From: Nipponacmea schrenckii
Lineage: Eukaryota > Mollusca > Gastropoda > Lottiidae
DNA: 64,000 nt
Assembly (NCBI GenBank): GCA_030562195.1
Contig: CM060203.1
Location: 2,432,208-2,496,207, forward strand
Direction of reading: 5' to 3'
Part shown: piece after piece, positions 49,111 to 61,286 of the stretch
How the letters are laid out: every line of letters starts with the position of its first letter
How positions within the stretch are numbered: position 1 is the stretch's first letter
The notes under the pieces: model-generated
Seen by the model: the letters and a program-made list of their open reading frames with translations, nothing else
What the model was told of the DNA's origin: nothing
Databases searched by the model: none
Program-made: the position numbers and the translations under genes

Positions 49111-51829
49111 CAATGGAGAACAGGGTTAATGTGTAGTTCTAAATTGATGGGATGTCCAAATTTTGTTCAGAGAGGCAAGGGCCCAGGGCCCGTTTCTCAA
49201 AAAGCCGTACGTGTCCCGACTGAAGACAAAACTGACGATTGTCTAACAATTACGTGCCTGGTAGATTACTTATTTTTGTGCCCTTATACTTTCAAAACAA
49301 GCACAAATATACATTCTGATTATCAGTCCGATCGCCTTTCACTGTTCACTGTTCACCAGGGAATTTGTTACACAGTGAATCTACAAAGTACAAGAAAGAA
49401 TCTGAAAATCCTTTTAACGTTTGAATATCACTCTATATTTCAGTTAGTAAACGAGGTGGGTCAAAGGTCATCCTAGACTGATTATGGAGGAAGTACAAAA
49501 TAATTCTATTTTCAAAGTTTGAATTCTTGAATAACAGGTTCATTTTACGTTTGTGAAGAATTCAAATTATCTTCAAGTTTTAAATTTTTAATTCATTACA
49601 AATCCATACTTGTATCATCTATGTCGACGAATACCTCAAACTTAAGATATTCGGAGGACAATAACCTCACAGATTGTGTAAAAAGTTCAATCGTACAGCA
49701 GTGGACCACCCTCTAAAATATAACCCAGTGTAAGACGATATCATAATTGTCTAGAAACGTTCTATAGTATAACACGAGTCGACTGATACTAATGAACCCC
49801 CCTATTTTTGCGTCGGTCGTTGAATATCGAACACGGATTCTGTTCCTGTCCCAATGCAACAGAATTGAAGAAAAAATACCAACACTGATTAGAGACTTCA
49901 TTCAAAAACACATACATGTACTTAATGATCAGACCAATAACAGAACGTGGGTCGATTAACATGCGACGACATAAGACCTAAGTGGAAAGTTCCAACTTGT
50001 TGCGGTCAGTTGTATCGTAACGCAGGTCGACCTTTATACTAGTAACGTCAAATAATACTCTTAAATTGTTTTATAATTAGCATATTAATCAATGAGGACT
50101 ACACCACCGTGAAGTAAGGTCATGTCCGATCATCGCTATTTACACTAAATCCATTCAGGTTTTATTTGTTATTTTTATATCATTATATTTCACTAACAGT
50201 GGAATTCAGATACAAATCGATGTAGAATGTGTTTTGAGTAACATATGGTTTGATCATATCTAACAGAATAAAAATACGTTACAAAATTATCAATAATATT
50301 TGGCCGATTTAAATCTAAATTATAAATTCTAGACCAGATGTAATCATAACAATATTAACATCATTAACACCGGGTCGAAGATTGTCCGATCAATTTGTTG
50401 TTGAAATCGTTCAGTGTTCTTAATGTCAACCCTTATCAAAGTCTCGTAGACTATAATTTACCTTGTCAAGACTCCTTGCAACTAATGCGATTTACGGACT
50501 GGGAAATTACAAGTTTTCAAAAGCTTTAATCTAAATTCAACTCTTCGACTGACAGCAAGAATCGTTTAAAATTTGAAATTGAAAATCAATATAGATTCAT
50601 TAATATCGGGATTTATCCATCACGATTTTAGTTTGAACTTCGCGTAACTTTGAAGGATTATTTCAATTTGTAATGTCTATAAAGTATAATGCTGATCGCG
50701 GTGTCCGAAGAGATAACAAGGATTGGGAGGTGGGGGGGGGGGGGTAGTGCATCTTCATATAACGTGATATTCTATTATATTTGAAACAACTTGCTCATAC
50801 AGTAATAAAATAATAGATTTATATTATGTACTATATGTCGAAAGTTGAATGAAATATAAATATACTATTGATTTTTCCAAACTAGACTTAGTTTACTCAG
50901 CAACATCTGGGACAAGTCCTGAGTTGAACTTCAACTTCATCTTTATTACCAATTTACAAGACATATTTTAAAAAGACAACAACAACATGTTTCGAATCAT
51001 TTTTGTTGTTGTTAAGTGAAGCGCAAGATTGTTAGATAATATCATCTTTTCGAAAACTTCAATCACGATTAGTAAACTTATAAAAGTCGATAAAAGTAAA
51101 ACGTATTTAAAATTTGTCAGGAATATAAGCCGGAGTAACGTAGCAGGAACCATGCTGTCAAGTCATTTGACACTCAATACCGGCCTGTACAACAACTGGT
51201 ATATATTTTAACTACATTATAATATATGATATAGTACACTCACCTATATAAAGAAATGATTGCTGATAATAGCCCAGCGTATAGAGTCGAAACTTGTCCA
51301 AATTGCTTCTCCCCACTGTCTTGTGGGCATAATATCGCTGTTTAGAAATCACTATGTCTTAATTTTAATAATCACCGGCTTTTTAAGTTTCGTTAGATCC
51401 GCCTATGCATATGCAAATTACATGGGTGAAAGGTCTACACACTATTTCTAACTTCGTGACAAGAGAGTTCATGTTGTCCTAATACGCATGCGTTTTAAAT
51501 AATGGCGTATTATATGAATAAGTTAACATATCGTGACATGGCCGTGATGAATAGACGGGGAATCTTCTCCACGCAATTTTAAACTAGTATTTTAGTATGT
51601 ATATTGGTATGTACAGGCAACTGATAATATTATTCTAGATCCAATAAACTCAAACGGTTTATCTCAAAAGTTTTAATTTCAAATTCACTTCTATCCTGTT
51701 CTAATTATTTTTTTTTTAAAAAGAAATAATATAACTTCTGTAATAATAGATATTTTGTTTCATGAATTCGTATCTTAGACTACCATCAAGCTAAAACCGA
51801 CTGTATTTTTATATGACTCTACAGTTGAT

Positions 51830-52370
51830 ATATTGGGTACTATTTTTTACAGTGGTATTTCAATATCGCTCTACAATTGGTGTATTGAGCACTATTTTAA
51901 CAGTGGTGTTTCAATATCGCTCTACAATTGATGTATTGAGCACTATTTTTTACAGTGGTATTTCAATATTGCTCTACAACTGATGTATTGAGCACTATTT
52001 TAACAGTGGTGTTTCAATATTGCTCTACAATTGATGTATTAAGCACTACTGTAACAGTGGTTTTCCTTTATCACTCTACAATTGGAGTATTGAGCACTAT
52101 TTTAACAGTGGTATTTCTATATTGCTCTACAATTGATGTATTAAGCACTACTGTAACAGTGGTTTTCCTTTATCACTCTACAATTGATGTATTGAGCACT
52201 ATTTTAACAGTGGTATTTCTATATTGCTCTACAACTGATGTATTGAGCACCATTTTAACAGTGGTATTTCTATATCACTTTACAATTGATGTATTGATCA
52301 CTATTTTAACAGTGGTATTTCTATATCGCTCTACAATTGATGTATTGACAATTATTTTAACAGAGCTATT
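51830..52370. repeat. 51-bp minisatellite, about 10 copies, inverted relative to the 0.5 kb array
   Basis: Units tatcgctctacaattgatgt, attgagcactattttaacag and tggtatttcta are the reverse complement of the array at 0.48-1.05 kb. The period of 51 and the lack of stops produce a spurious plus-strand frame. Confidence 0.9.
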
Positions 52371-53082
52371 GTATGATATAATTGAAACGTAATGCAACAT
52401 GTAATTTTTATCAATAAATCAAATGTAACGTGTGCCGTGTTATAAACAGATTGTTTAACTACCGTGCGATATTCAGCCTCGATGCTCAATGCATGCAATT
52501 AGATGCTTCATTAGCAAAATGTTTTCGGGATCAGAAGAACGCAAAACGCAATATTATGGATAAAAATATGTAACTTAAAGTTATATCAATTTCTTGCTGT
52601 GGACAATTTCGCCTTGTTGCCGATGGTATTCGAATAAAGATTTCTGATCAAGAATAAATACTTCATTTTTGAGGTTTTTTTTAATTAAATTTTTAATACG
52701 TTATATACGTATATACCTTGATACCCTCAGCTGATAATCAGATACTAAACAAAAATAAATATATTAAAAAGGTTAAGCACAATTAAAATTTGAATTTAAA
52801 TGAATAATGCAAGCCATGGGACATCAAATTTAAGTGAACTAGTTCAAATTTCATCAAAGCTGGTGACCTTTTTTTTAAATTCATGTATATTATAAACGTG
52901 TACCTTCTAAATTAGCTAAAGGTAATTCAAACCGGTGTGTATATTTTTAGCCTTATAGCATATAAATAAATTACATGGGTATTTGTCTATTGAAACCTAT
53001 CTCTTATGTAATGGTACCCGAATTTTTTTTAACAGTGTTTCACGTACCCGACCTCTACCTAGATACATATATTTTCGTTGAA

Positions 53083-53118
53083 ATGAATGGAGTTTTACGT
53101 CATTCTATTCTGCTATGT
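53083..53118 (+). repeat. Dispersed repeat fragment ('tttacgtc')
   Basis: gaaatgaatggagttttacg followed by tcattctattctgc matches the start of the unit amplified at 47.95 kb. Confidence 0.6.
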
Positions 53119-54629
53119 TGAAATGGTAGACGGTAAGAGAAACGATGTAAGTTCATTTAGCTTTTTAATTACTGAGTTGTTTATGATGAATCTATATCTA
53201 ATAAAGATATATTCAAACACTGAGTAAGGTTTTTCGGATGGATTGAATCTTTGTATACGTCAGACAGTTACTTATGATTGATACGATACACTACCCATCA
53301 AGCTCTCGCCTTCTACAAGGCCACAGTTAACCATGGACCGCTAATTTTTCTGTATGTCTCCTATCATGTTCCGATTCTTTTGTATATTTTACCTTGAACG
53401 TTTAACATTCGACAAAATAGCCTGTCACAATAGACAGTCAAACCCAGAAATAGTGAAAATGTAACCGAATTAAACTGACTCAAAATTGATACTTATAGTC
53501 ACTATCTATCGCTAAGATCGCATTCCTGTTCGAGAATCCCATTTTGATATTAATTTTAATAGTACATCCTTATTTGCTGTCTGATGTCATTCCAGATTTG
53601 ATAGCTTTAATTTTATGAACTGATTAAGCATGGACATATCAATAATGCTTAAACTGCAAGTCTCATAAATCAGCAATTGATATGCGTATACGAAGATTAA
53701 TGTAATAAAGCTTAATAAATAAGTGGGATGTCTCAACAAAACAGAAGAAAACAAATAGAAGAAATCTTAAGAAAAGGCTATTGTCTCGGTAGAGGATGTC
53801 AGTAGACTCGTTTGTTTTTTCTCCTTTCGATTGAAATTGAACATCTAAACATTTTTAATATTGTACTATTATGAATCGTCTCGTTATTCATTCAATATAT
53901 CTATTGCAATTTCTTGTTTTATTTTGCAATAATTTTAATAAAAGGAACATTATCTACGACAAACGAATCTAAAATTCTCGCCATTCCTATGTCATGTTAC
54001 TAGATCTACAACATATTTCATAAGTACAGTAGGGAACTGAGTCACAACAAAACAACAATAGGCTATAGGTGAACAACAAAATGAGGTGACAAAAACACTC
54101 AAATCTTTCAAGGATTTTTCTATGACAATAGCTCTTTACCTTGCTTAAAATGATGTCAACATTGATTTTGAAGGTAAAAGTTCTATTTCCAATATTAGAA
54201 GTAATACAGGTGAATAAATTTCTTTTCATATTAACGTGACTAAAATATAGTCTGAAAAAAATTCTAATATATTTGAATTTTATAACATAGAGTTATAGAA
54301 AAGTTTAGCAAATTCTCAAAAATGACTGAACAAAAGTGTATCTTCGGCCTATCTATGTTTATGATAAGCGTAAATGAAATATGAGGTATTCAGGAAATGA
54401 GTTTACAAATTGATTGCTTCTAACTGTCAGTGTGGAAAACAGAAATTGGAAGATTATTTATAAATACATTTATAGTTATTGTATAACTTGATAAAGATTG
54501 CTGTATGTAAATTGAAACGTTGCTTAAATTACAGAGAAGTAGTATATCTATAATAGTGTTACTTTAAATATTCCATCTACTTCTCAATGGCATTCAAAGA
54601 TTATATATAATAGTATTCAAAGAAATATA

Positions 54630-54700
54630 ATAAAGACGAAAGTACCTTCGTCGAAACGTCGCAAGTTATTTATTAAAGTAATTGTTATCCATATAATTTT
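54630..54700. mobile_element. Half copy of the foldback family seen at 15.73 kb
   Basis: ccttcgtcgaaacgtcgcaa then gttatttattaaagtaattg and ttatcc match the right arm of the 15730-15886 element. No left arm was recognised nearby. Confidence 0.55.
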
Positions 54701-55079
54701 GTCAAGTTAATTATTACCCGTGTAAACCTCAGAAGAATAAAGGCGGTCAAGAAGCTTATAAGCTTATTAATAGACCGATAAACAGTAAGATACCCAGTTA
54801 CTAAATGCCACGTAAAAAAGTTAAAGAAGAATATAATAGGGGTTGCCGATTTATCTCTATTGCTGGGCATGTGCCATGGGTTAGTCTATATATTGTAATA
54901 TATTAGTAAAGAAATATGATAAGAAATCCATAGACTTTCTATATAAATCATTTAACTACCGACATGATTCAATCAAATTTTCAAAGCAGATTACACAGAA
55001 ACCTACATAGATATATATATCAGTTATTTCTAGTCAATATGCTCAAAATATAAGCTGTACTTTTGTGGAATAACCCCTG

Positions 55080-55137
55080 TCTTCATTAGCCCATACGGTG
55101 CAGAAGGGTAGGACGTAAAACTCGGTTCATTTCATAT
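55080..55137 (-). repeat. Dispersed repeat copy ('tttacgtcctactcttct'), reverse
   Basis: tcttcattagcccatacggt, gcagaagggtaggacgtaaa and actcggttcatttcat are the reverse complement of the unit amplified at 47.95 kb. Confidence 0.75.
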
Positions 55138-56461
55138 TCATTTTAGTATAAGTAGAAAGACCGACCTGTGTAGTATGAGCAAGGTAACTATGAAGTCTAA
55201 CCGTACGTTACTATAGACAACGACACAGTGATATTTAAATACTTTCAAATAAACCAATTATTGTAATAATTAAGATGATCAAAGAGGCCGCTCGTTAACT
55301 AATTATTGTTGACTAATTACAGAAGACAATGTTTTTGCATCCGCGACATCAGTAATATTTTCGTCTAAGATGTATCACTACATATAATCTTTTGTTAAAA
55401 AAATCGACCAGGGTGAAATATGCAGACTGGTAAAAGAACAGGTGCGAGATGCGATCCTTGCGACACACCATCTACGAATTTTTATATGGTCAAGAGTATG
55501 TATAAAGAACTAATTAAAAGTCAAAATGTTGGGTATATGTGCAAGGAAAATTATATGTTCTGCAAATTAATTTTCAGAATTCCATTCTTGTACAATATTT
55601 TATAGATTACTGTGGAAAAAAACAGTCATTTAACAAGATCTTGTTCCAGCTCGCATGTTTGAATTGTCGGGTGCTTCTTCGGTAACTTTGAGCAGAAAAT
55701 TTCATTATTGATCTTGCAATATCGCATTTGGCATCGGTATAGTACTGGCGTACAGGATAGTACTCCATGCTTATTCTTTTCGAAACACCTGATGGTAAAC
55801 TTTTCAGAATTCCACTACTATAGAAAACATACTCCCGATTTGTAAATGCTTTAGATGACAATTTAGGTTAACATAATTGTTTTGCTTGTATGGGTTTGTA
55901 TGATAAACTGATTTACATAATATAAAGGCTACCTACCAGAAAATTAATCTTGAATATCCTTATTTATATTATCCACACCATTTAAACCCTTACACGAAGA
56001 AATATCTGAAGTGATCAAAGGGCAGAGAGGAACTAAATTTAAATAAACTTGGTTTGTTTTTAATATAGAGTAGAAGGTAAGTATAAATGGGAGCCACGTA
56101 ATATAAGTGACAAGTCTTAGATTGGTTGAATACCTGTCATTTTGACGTGTGTTAGATTTGCCCCTAGCTTAATTTATTAACTTAGTCTGTCACAGTAGTC
56201 AGCCATTTTATATTGTTCCATTGGGATTTGGGATTAAGCTTCATTGTTTATTTATGAATATATAAAAAAATTATAAAAATGGCAAAATTGCTATCATCTT
56301 ATACATTGTACTCTTAAAATATGTTATTTCATAAAAAAGTTTTCCTTGATCAGCACTTTATGGTTGATATGATTCCATTAATACATGTAGTTCCAACATT
56401 CTCTCTTCATTATTACTGCTCTTTGAATATGGCCGGTGTTTTCATTTGTACTCGTCTCGAT

Positions 56462-56762
56462 AGGGATTCAATGGCACAGAGGTTAGAGCGTTGGTTATTT
56501 ACGCCATGATGTCATTTGCTTGGATACGTTGAAAATGTCGGACATAAGTTCTAATCTCGACCGGAATGTGAAAGTCTGGTGACTTTGAATAAGTCATGTT
56601 CACTCATAATTCCAGTCACCCAGCTGTAAATGGGTACGGATAATCATGGAAAGATCGATGCCAAGAGGTTTGGCCAAGGACCAGCTGGTAGAAAGGATCC
56701 CTGTCACGGACTTGTGAACCCAAGTTGTTATCCTTTTAAAATATAGTTGTTTCTTTCTTTCT
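56462..56762 (+). mobile_element. Near full-length tRNA-derived SINE
   Basis: A tRNA-like head carries an A box (tggcacagagg, fitting the TRGYNNARNGG pol III pattern) and a B box (agttctaatctc, one change from GTTCGANTC). It is followed by a body with tgactttgaataagtcatgt, acccagctgtaaatgggtac, ggataatcatggaaagatcg, ggtttggccaaggaccagct, ggatccctgtcacggacttg and an A/T-rich tail ending in ttgtttctttctttctg. Copies of its body are scattered through the window. Being the only copy seen with a recognisable intact head, it serves as the family reference. SINEs of this kind are transcribed by RNA polymerase III and moved by a LINE partner; that part is family knowledge. Confidence 0.82.
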
Positions 56763-56831
56763 GTTAGCTCTAGAAACGCATTAGAAACAAAATCAGCGTG
56801 CAGGTTCTCCAAATCAATTCCCATTTTCAAA

Positions 56832-56915
56832 TGAAATAAAACGAATGGAGTTTAACGTCCTACTCTTCTGCTCTCATTCTCAAATGAAATAAAACGAATG
56901 GAGTTTTACGTCATG
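56832..56915 (+). repeat. Two adjacent copies of the dispersed 'tttacgtcctactcttct' repeat
   Basis: gaaataaaacgaatggagtt taacgtcctactcttctg, then a second truncated copy ending ggagttttacgtcatg. They follow the SINE after about 70 bp. Confidence 0.65.
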
Positions 56916-58299
56916 TGCGACATTGACATTAAGTTTAATATAAAACAAATTGCCTTCTCGTTGTTTCAGTGACTTTGTAACAAGATGATTATAGTAAGCT
57001 TTTATCAAACGGGAGTTTATTATTTTCCACCAAGGACTAATAAATGTATTGATATTTATTTGCATTGTGCTAAATAATAACATTGTATGATTTTTGTATA
57101 ATGTTTATTGCCTATATTTTTGTTTGTTTACGTCTGTAAGTGGCCTAAATATACATACCTAGATGTTTAATAAATAAATAAATCATTTTGTATATATCTG
57201 AATGAAATCAAGTTTGATTATGTTTCAAGTTTGGCATATTTTCCACTTTTTTTTTTCACCTACGAAGTTAAATTTTCTAATTATTTCGGCTAAATTTATA
57301 AATATGTACAATATATCTTATTGGCCATGGAACTCTATGAACAACGATGCTTATTCAATAACCAAAATACCACATTAACATAGATAGTTGTATGAAATAT
57401 CTTCCAATTCTGCCTTAATAACAATCCAGTTTTACCAAATAAACTTTCCTAGTTCCGAAAACTCACTGGAAGACGTAGTGTTTGGACACAAGCAAACACT
57501 AATTAATTCGATGCGTTAGTTATGGATGTCTCTGAAATATTATCTGTGATAGTATCATTTCTTCAACTGAAATAGCTGAAAATATAAGAATTATTTTCTT
57601 ATGATATATCAATAATCATCTAAAGAGAAAAACAAATTAAATATTGGAAGCTATGTAGACTCTTTGGAAGGATATATAATTGACAAACCCACACACCAAT
57701 AATAATCAATGGTTCAGTGGATTCATTGTAAGGGATGTCCATATAATAAACGAACATCTTTATTTATAACTATAAGGCACAAGCCTACAGTTCTAATACA
57801 AATAATTTTACAGTGATTTAAGATAATATCGATATAAAGATATAAAATATATAATTTTTGTTCAATAAATATAAATTTACTGGTGCATACAAATTTATAA
57901 TGTCCATAGGTGAACATCAGTATCAATGTCAATGGATATTATGTATTTTCGAATTTTTTTTTTATTATTTTTTAATTTTTTTTTCAATGTATTGCCCAAT
58001 GGGCTGAATGTGAGACAGGACCATGTCCTTGTGTATTGGGCCTAATTCTGACCCATGTAAAATAAAGAGCTTATTATTATTTTTATTATTAATGCAGCAG
58101 ACGACAAAAGAGTAAGCATTCTCTGTCAGAAGACACCAACAACTACTATTATATTTTAAATTGAATCCTATGGTTCGGCAAAACTTCAAAGGATACTTAT
58201 CTCTCATCTTTTAATCAATTAGTTGCTTGTATTATAATTAATAATGATAAAGAACGAATTAAGGAGATGAAACGGACTTGAGTGACGTGAAGTCCAACT

Positions 58300-58348
58300 G
58301 CCAATCAAACTACGTCATGTAACGTCATGTCAAACATGGCGCCTAAAG
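58300..58348 (+). promoter_or_regulatory. Candidate promoter with CCAAT box, two CRE-like sites and an ATG microexon
   Basis: CCAAT at 58301-58305, TACGTCAT at 58311-58318 and a second ACGTCAT at 58322-58328 lie directly before ATGGCGCCTAAAG, which ends at a GTAAAG donor (58349). This layout resembles a compact TATA-less promoter with the start codon in a very short first exon. An acceptor (ttctttatag) follows at 58460-58469. It could be coincidence. Confidence 0.3.
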
Positions 58349-58531
58349 GTAAAGATGTCTTTTCGTAATTGATTTTTGTTTGTGGAGGATTTGTCCTGAT
58401 TCAATTGAGTCTTGTTTTATTGTAGATGTGAGTGATTTATGAACTAAGTATTGTATGTATTCTTTATAGCCAAGGGCAGACATTATAACCTCTCTGAAGA
58501 AAGTCGATTTGACATAGTCACCAGAATTTGA
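58336..58531 (+). pseudogene. Possible two-exon small gene or gene fragment
   Basis: Joining 58336-58348 to 58470-58531 gives a 24-residue frame beginning MAPKAKGRHYNLSEESRFDI and stopping at TGA 58529. Dropping one T in the ttt at 58527-58529 would extend the frame through AGRNEL before the SINE at 58.59 kb. The LSEE.R ... AG.NEL pattern faintly recalls the N-terminus of pterin-4a-carbinolamine dehydratase (PCBD), but the conserved RDAI and HHPEW parts were not found downstream. Probably a decayed fragment or chance. Confidence 0.2.
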
Positions 58532-58584
58532 AGAAGCTGGACGAAACGAACTGATGATAAATTTGAGAAATTTAGGTGGGAATC

Positions 58585-58775
58585 TTGTGGCTTTTGGTTC
58601 CGATCTCAATCGTCGTGTGAAAGTTTGTTGAATAAAGTCATCTTCACTCATGATTCCAATTGACCTAGCTGTAAATGGGTACGGATAATCCGGATAAGAT
58701 CAATTATAAAGATGTGAAGACTTGTGAACCTAAGTTGTTATCCTTGTAAAATATAGTTGTTTGTTTCTTTCTTCC
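58585..58775 (+). mobile_element. SINE copy, partly deleted
   Basis: ggttccgatctcaatcgtcg (B-box region), aaagtcatcttcactcatga, ctagctgtaaatgggtacgg, gacttgtgaacctaagttgt and a tail ending gtttgtttctttctt. It lacks part of the middle relative to the 56.46 kb copy. Confidence 0.8.
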
Positions 58776-60434
58776 AATTTCTTCATGTCGTTTGAATATC
58801 GCACGTAGAAACAAAAGAAATCACCCGCTTTTTCAGCAAAGTTTTTAGGCCACCTTGGAGTGTTTCCGAAATATTTCGGCACCAGGGTTTCGGAGATTTT
58901 TCATTAGAACTACACCCAATAGATGGTGTAAGCATGTTTTCTCTAAGCTGGACTAGCTTTGCCAAGATCAACTCTTCAATATCTGTCCTGAGCATTTTGC
59001 ACATAGGAAAAGAGAACATCCATAAATATTTTACAACCCTTTGTTAACCAATGGCATTAGTAACATGATGATCGTCCTGGTAACAGCTATTCTTAAAGAG
59101 AGCCATCTTCCAGTCAAAGTTCGTATTGTGTCTCAGCACTCCTTACATATACACAGGGTCAATTCCGTGGACCTTGCCCACCCTGGGACAAATGATTTTG
59201 AAATAACTATCCCCACTAGGTCCAGGCGTCGGGGTTTATAGGCTACCCTCCTCTTCTACATGGTTCTCGTGGAATATTATTGATCAGAGTATTATCAGTA
59301 CTATTGGGTTGTTTGGTGCGTCTTTAGTAAGCAATGACCTCTTTTGACTACTAACATCAATTAAAGTCAACAAATGTCATTAAGACGCTGTATGAGGGTA
59401 CATTACGTCAAGAGGAACAGTAAAATATTAAACTATTATTCTTGCCTCTGGGCTAATATATTATAAAACGATTTTGAGTTATCTTACCGTGAAAAATATA
59501 AATTATTATTTACTGTTTGGGTACCCTACAGTCTTTATTGAAATTAGATTATTTTTCGTCTCCAATGGAATCTTACAAGATATCTACCGTTCTAATGACG
59601 TTATTCTTAACCAATAAAAGCAGCTCACGGAGAACAAATTTCTTAAAGTTATAAAGCAATCAGATAGATATTTCTATAAATTATGAAGTTAAATTTAATC
59701 CCTGGTATGTTCTGGAATGTGAGATATTATACCGTTCATATTGAACATCGTTCTTTTATCGAGATGATAATAGAAAAGAGACGAAGACGTTTGGATAGTC
59801 TTCAATTGAAGAAATATGTATTGGCCTTCACACCATTCTTTGGATTGGGTCATTTAAGTAGTCTGTCGTCACCATTTTATAACATGGTATTCGGTACCTG
59901 ATGGATCCTAGGAAATTTAATAACTTGTGTAATAGAGATACGGAAAGTTGAAATTGTCCTCGTATCAAGTAGGAGAGCAAGTACATACAGCTCCCGACGA
60001 CCTTAAAGTAAAGATAAATTGCTATAATAATAACATAATATTTGAATAAAAGTTCTATTAATATTTTTCAAGCGAAAACCAAACAAGAATAACTCTTGTT
60101 ACAAAGGTTGATGTGAAAGTATTTAAAACAAAACGGATCTTGGGTGACAATTAATTTCTCTAACAGATCTATCCATCAAATTCAGGGAAATAATTTCTCA
60201 TTTCTCGGTTTGTGGTTACAATATCCTCATAATTAAACTCTTTTTTCATGGGACACTATTTTGAATATTTCACCGATGACGTTGCTTTTAAAGAATATCA
60301 AACAATGTCAATGAATAAGTTGTTTGAAATATATCATAAACAAGTACACGTGGACGAGATCGTGTAAGAGATTGACAGACTAATTTACTATAGCTATATG
60401 ATTAAGTTTAGGTGATGCCTGGTGTTTTTAGAAA

Positions 60435-60536
60435 TATACAGTAGTAACACAGTCAACCACTGTCTAGAATACAACAGACATCACCCAACTTTGTGTTATA
60501 TTCTAGAGAGTGGTCCCCTGTGTTACTACTGTATAC
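60435..60536. repeat. 102-bp hairpin with about 44-bp arms
   Basis: The left arm (tatacagtagtaacacagtc, aaccactgtctagaatacaa) pairs with the right arm (ttgtgttatattctagagag, tggtcccctgtgttactact, gtata) with about six or seven mismatches and a loop of about ten bases. Size and imperfect pairing are compatible with a miniature foldback element or a pre-miRNA-like transcript. No copies elsewhere in the window were noticed. Confidence 0.7.
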
Positions 60537-61030
60537 AGCTGGCCAGACTTACAGACAGATTTCAGGCCAACTCCCCAAAACAGCTTTCTCTTCTTTTTTA
60601 ACAAAAACGATGACCGTTCACCCCTCATATCATCTAAATTAACAAATATCAGTATTAGTACCAGGGTTAATATTCTATAATACGTGGATACCGTGTACAT
60701 TGAGATCGTTATTCTTTTCTATGCGAATATCATATATGAAACAACCACGCTAGGTAAGACTGAGTAACTTATCCTTCGACCAATTTATTAACTTAGTAAA
60801 TTACTCTACAACCTGACAGCTACAACAAACCCTGTTGAATACTAAGAATAAGTGATAAAATATACTGTTTACACACAATACAATACAAGGTATGTGATGT
60901 TAATAATAAATTCTATTTTTGAGAAATATTTACCCCAAAATAGCCCAAAAACTATTAAATACGATTTAACATATCTCACCCCTGTCAACTTCCATTGTAT
61001 AAGCAATGTAAATTAATTCAATCCGTCAAG

Positions 61031-61051
61031 AGACAGAGAGAGAGAGAGAGT
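61031..61051. repeat. (GA)n microsatellite
   Basis: gacagagagagagagagag run. Confidence 0.85.
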
Positions 61052-61143
61052 GATGAATTATATCACCGTATATAAACAGGGTTATTCTAAATACAACAAC
61101 ATACTCTAGAAGTAAGTAGGCGCATATCATTACGGTTAATAGA

Positions 61144-61286
61144 CGAGGTATGGTGCCCGGTCCGGGATTATCGGGATTTCTAATATATTCGATAGAAGTA
61201 GTAGAAGCGATTACACGGAATATAGATCTGGACATAATTCAGTTCTACTATTTTCTACTGTATTACCGGACTGGACACCAAACCTC
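61144..61286. mobile_element. Foldback element with about 24-bp inverted ends
   Basis: cgaggtatggtgcccggtcc (61144 on) and the reverse complement of the right end, cgaggtttggtgtccagtcc, differ at four positions over 24 bp. Weaker inner pairing (gatagaagtagtagaag with ttctactattttctactg) continues the stem. The unit is about 143 bp with no coding capacity. Confidence 0.6.

Noticed and set aside
49012..49476. 154-codon frame
   Set aside because: Starts in a 22-bp tandem repeat and continues through sequence with element-like ends; no recognisable domain.
51955..52392. 145-codon frame
   Set aside because: Translation of the inverted 51-bp minisatellite.
55607..55861. 84-codon minus-strand frame with mixed composition
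   Set aside because: It looks somewhat protein-like, but no motif, splice context or family resemblance supports it.
59683..59901. 72-codon frame beginning MKLNLIPGMF
   Set aside because: No recognisable domain or supporting splice signals; length is within chance expectation.
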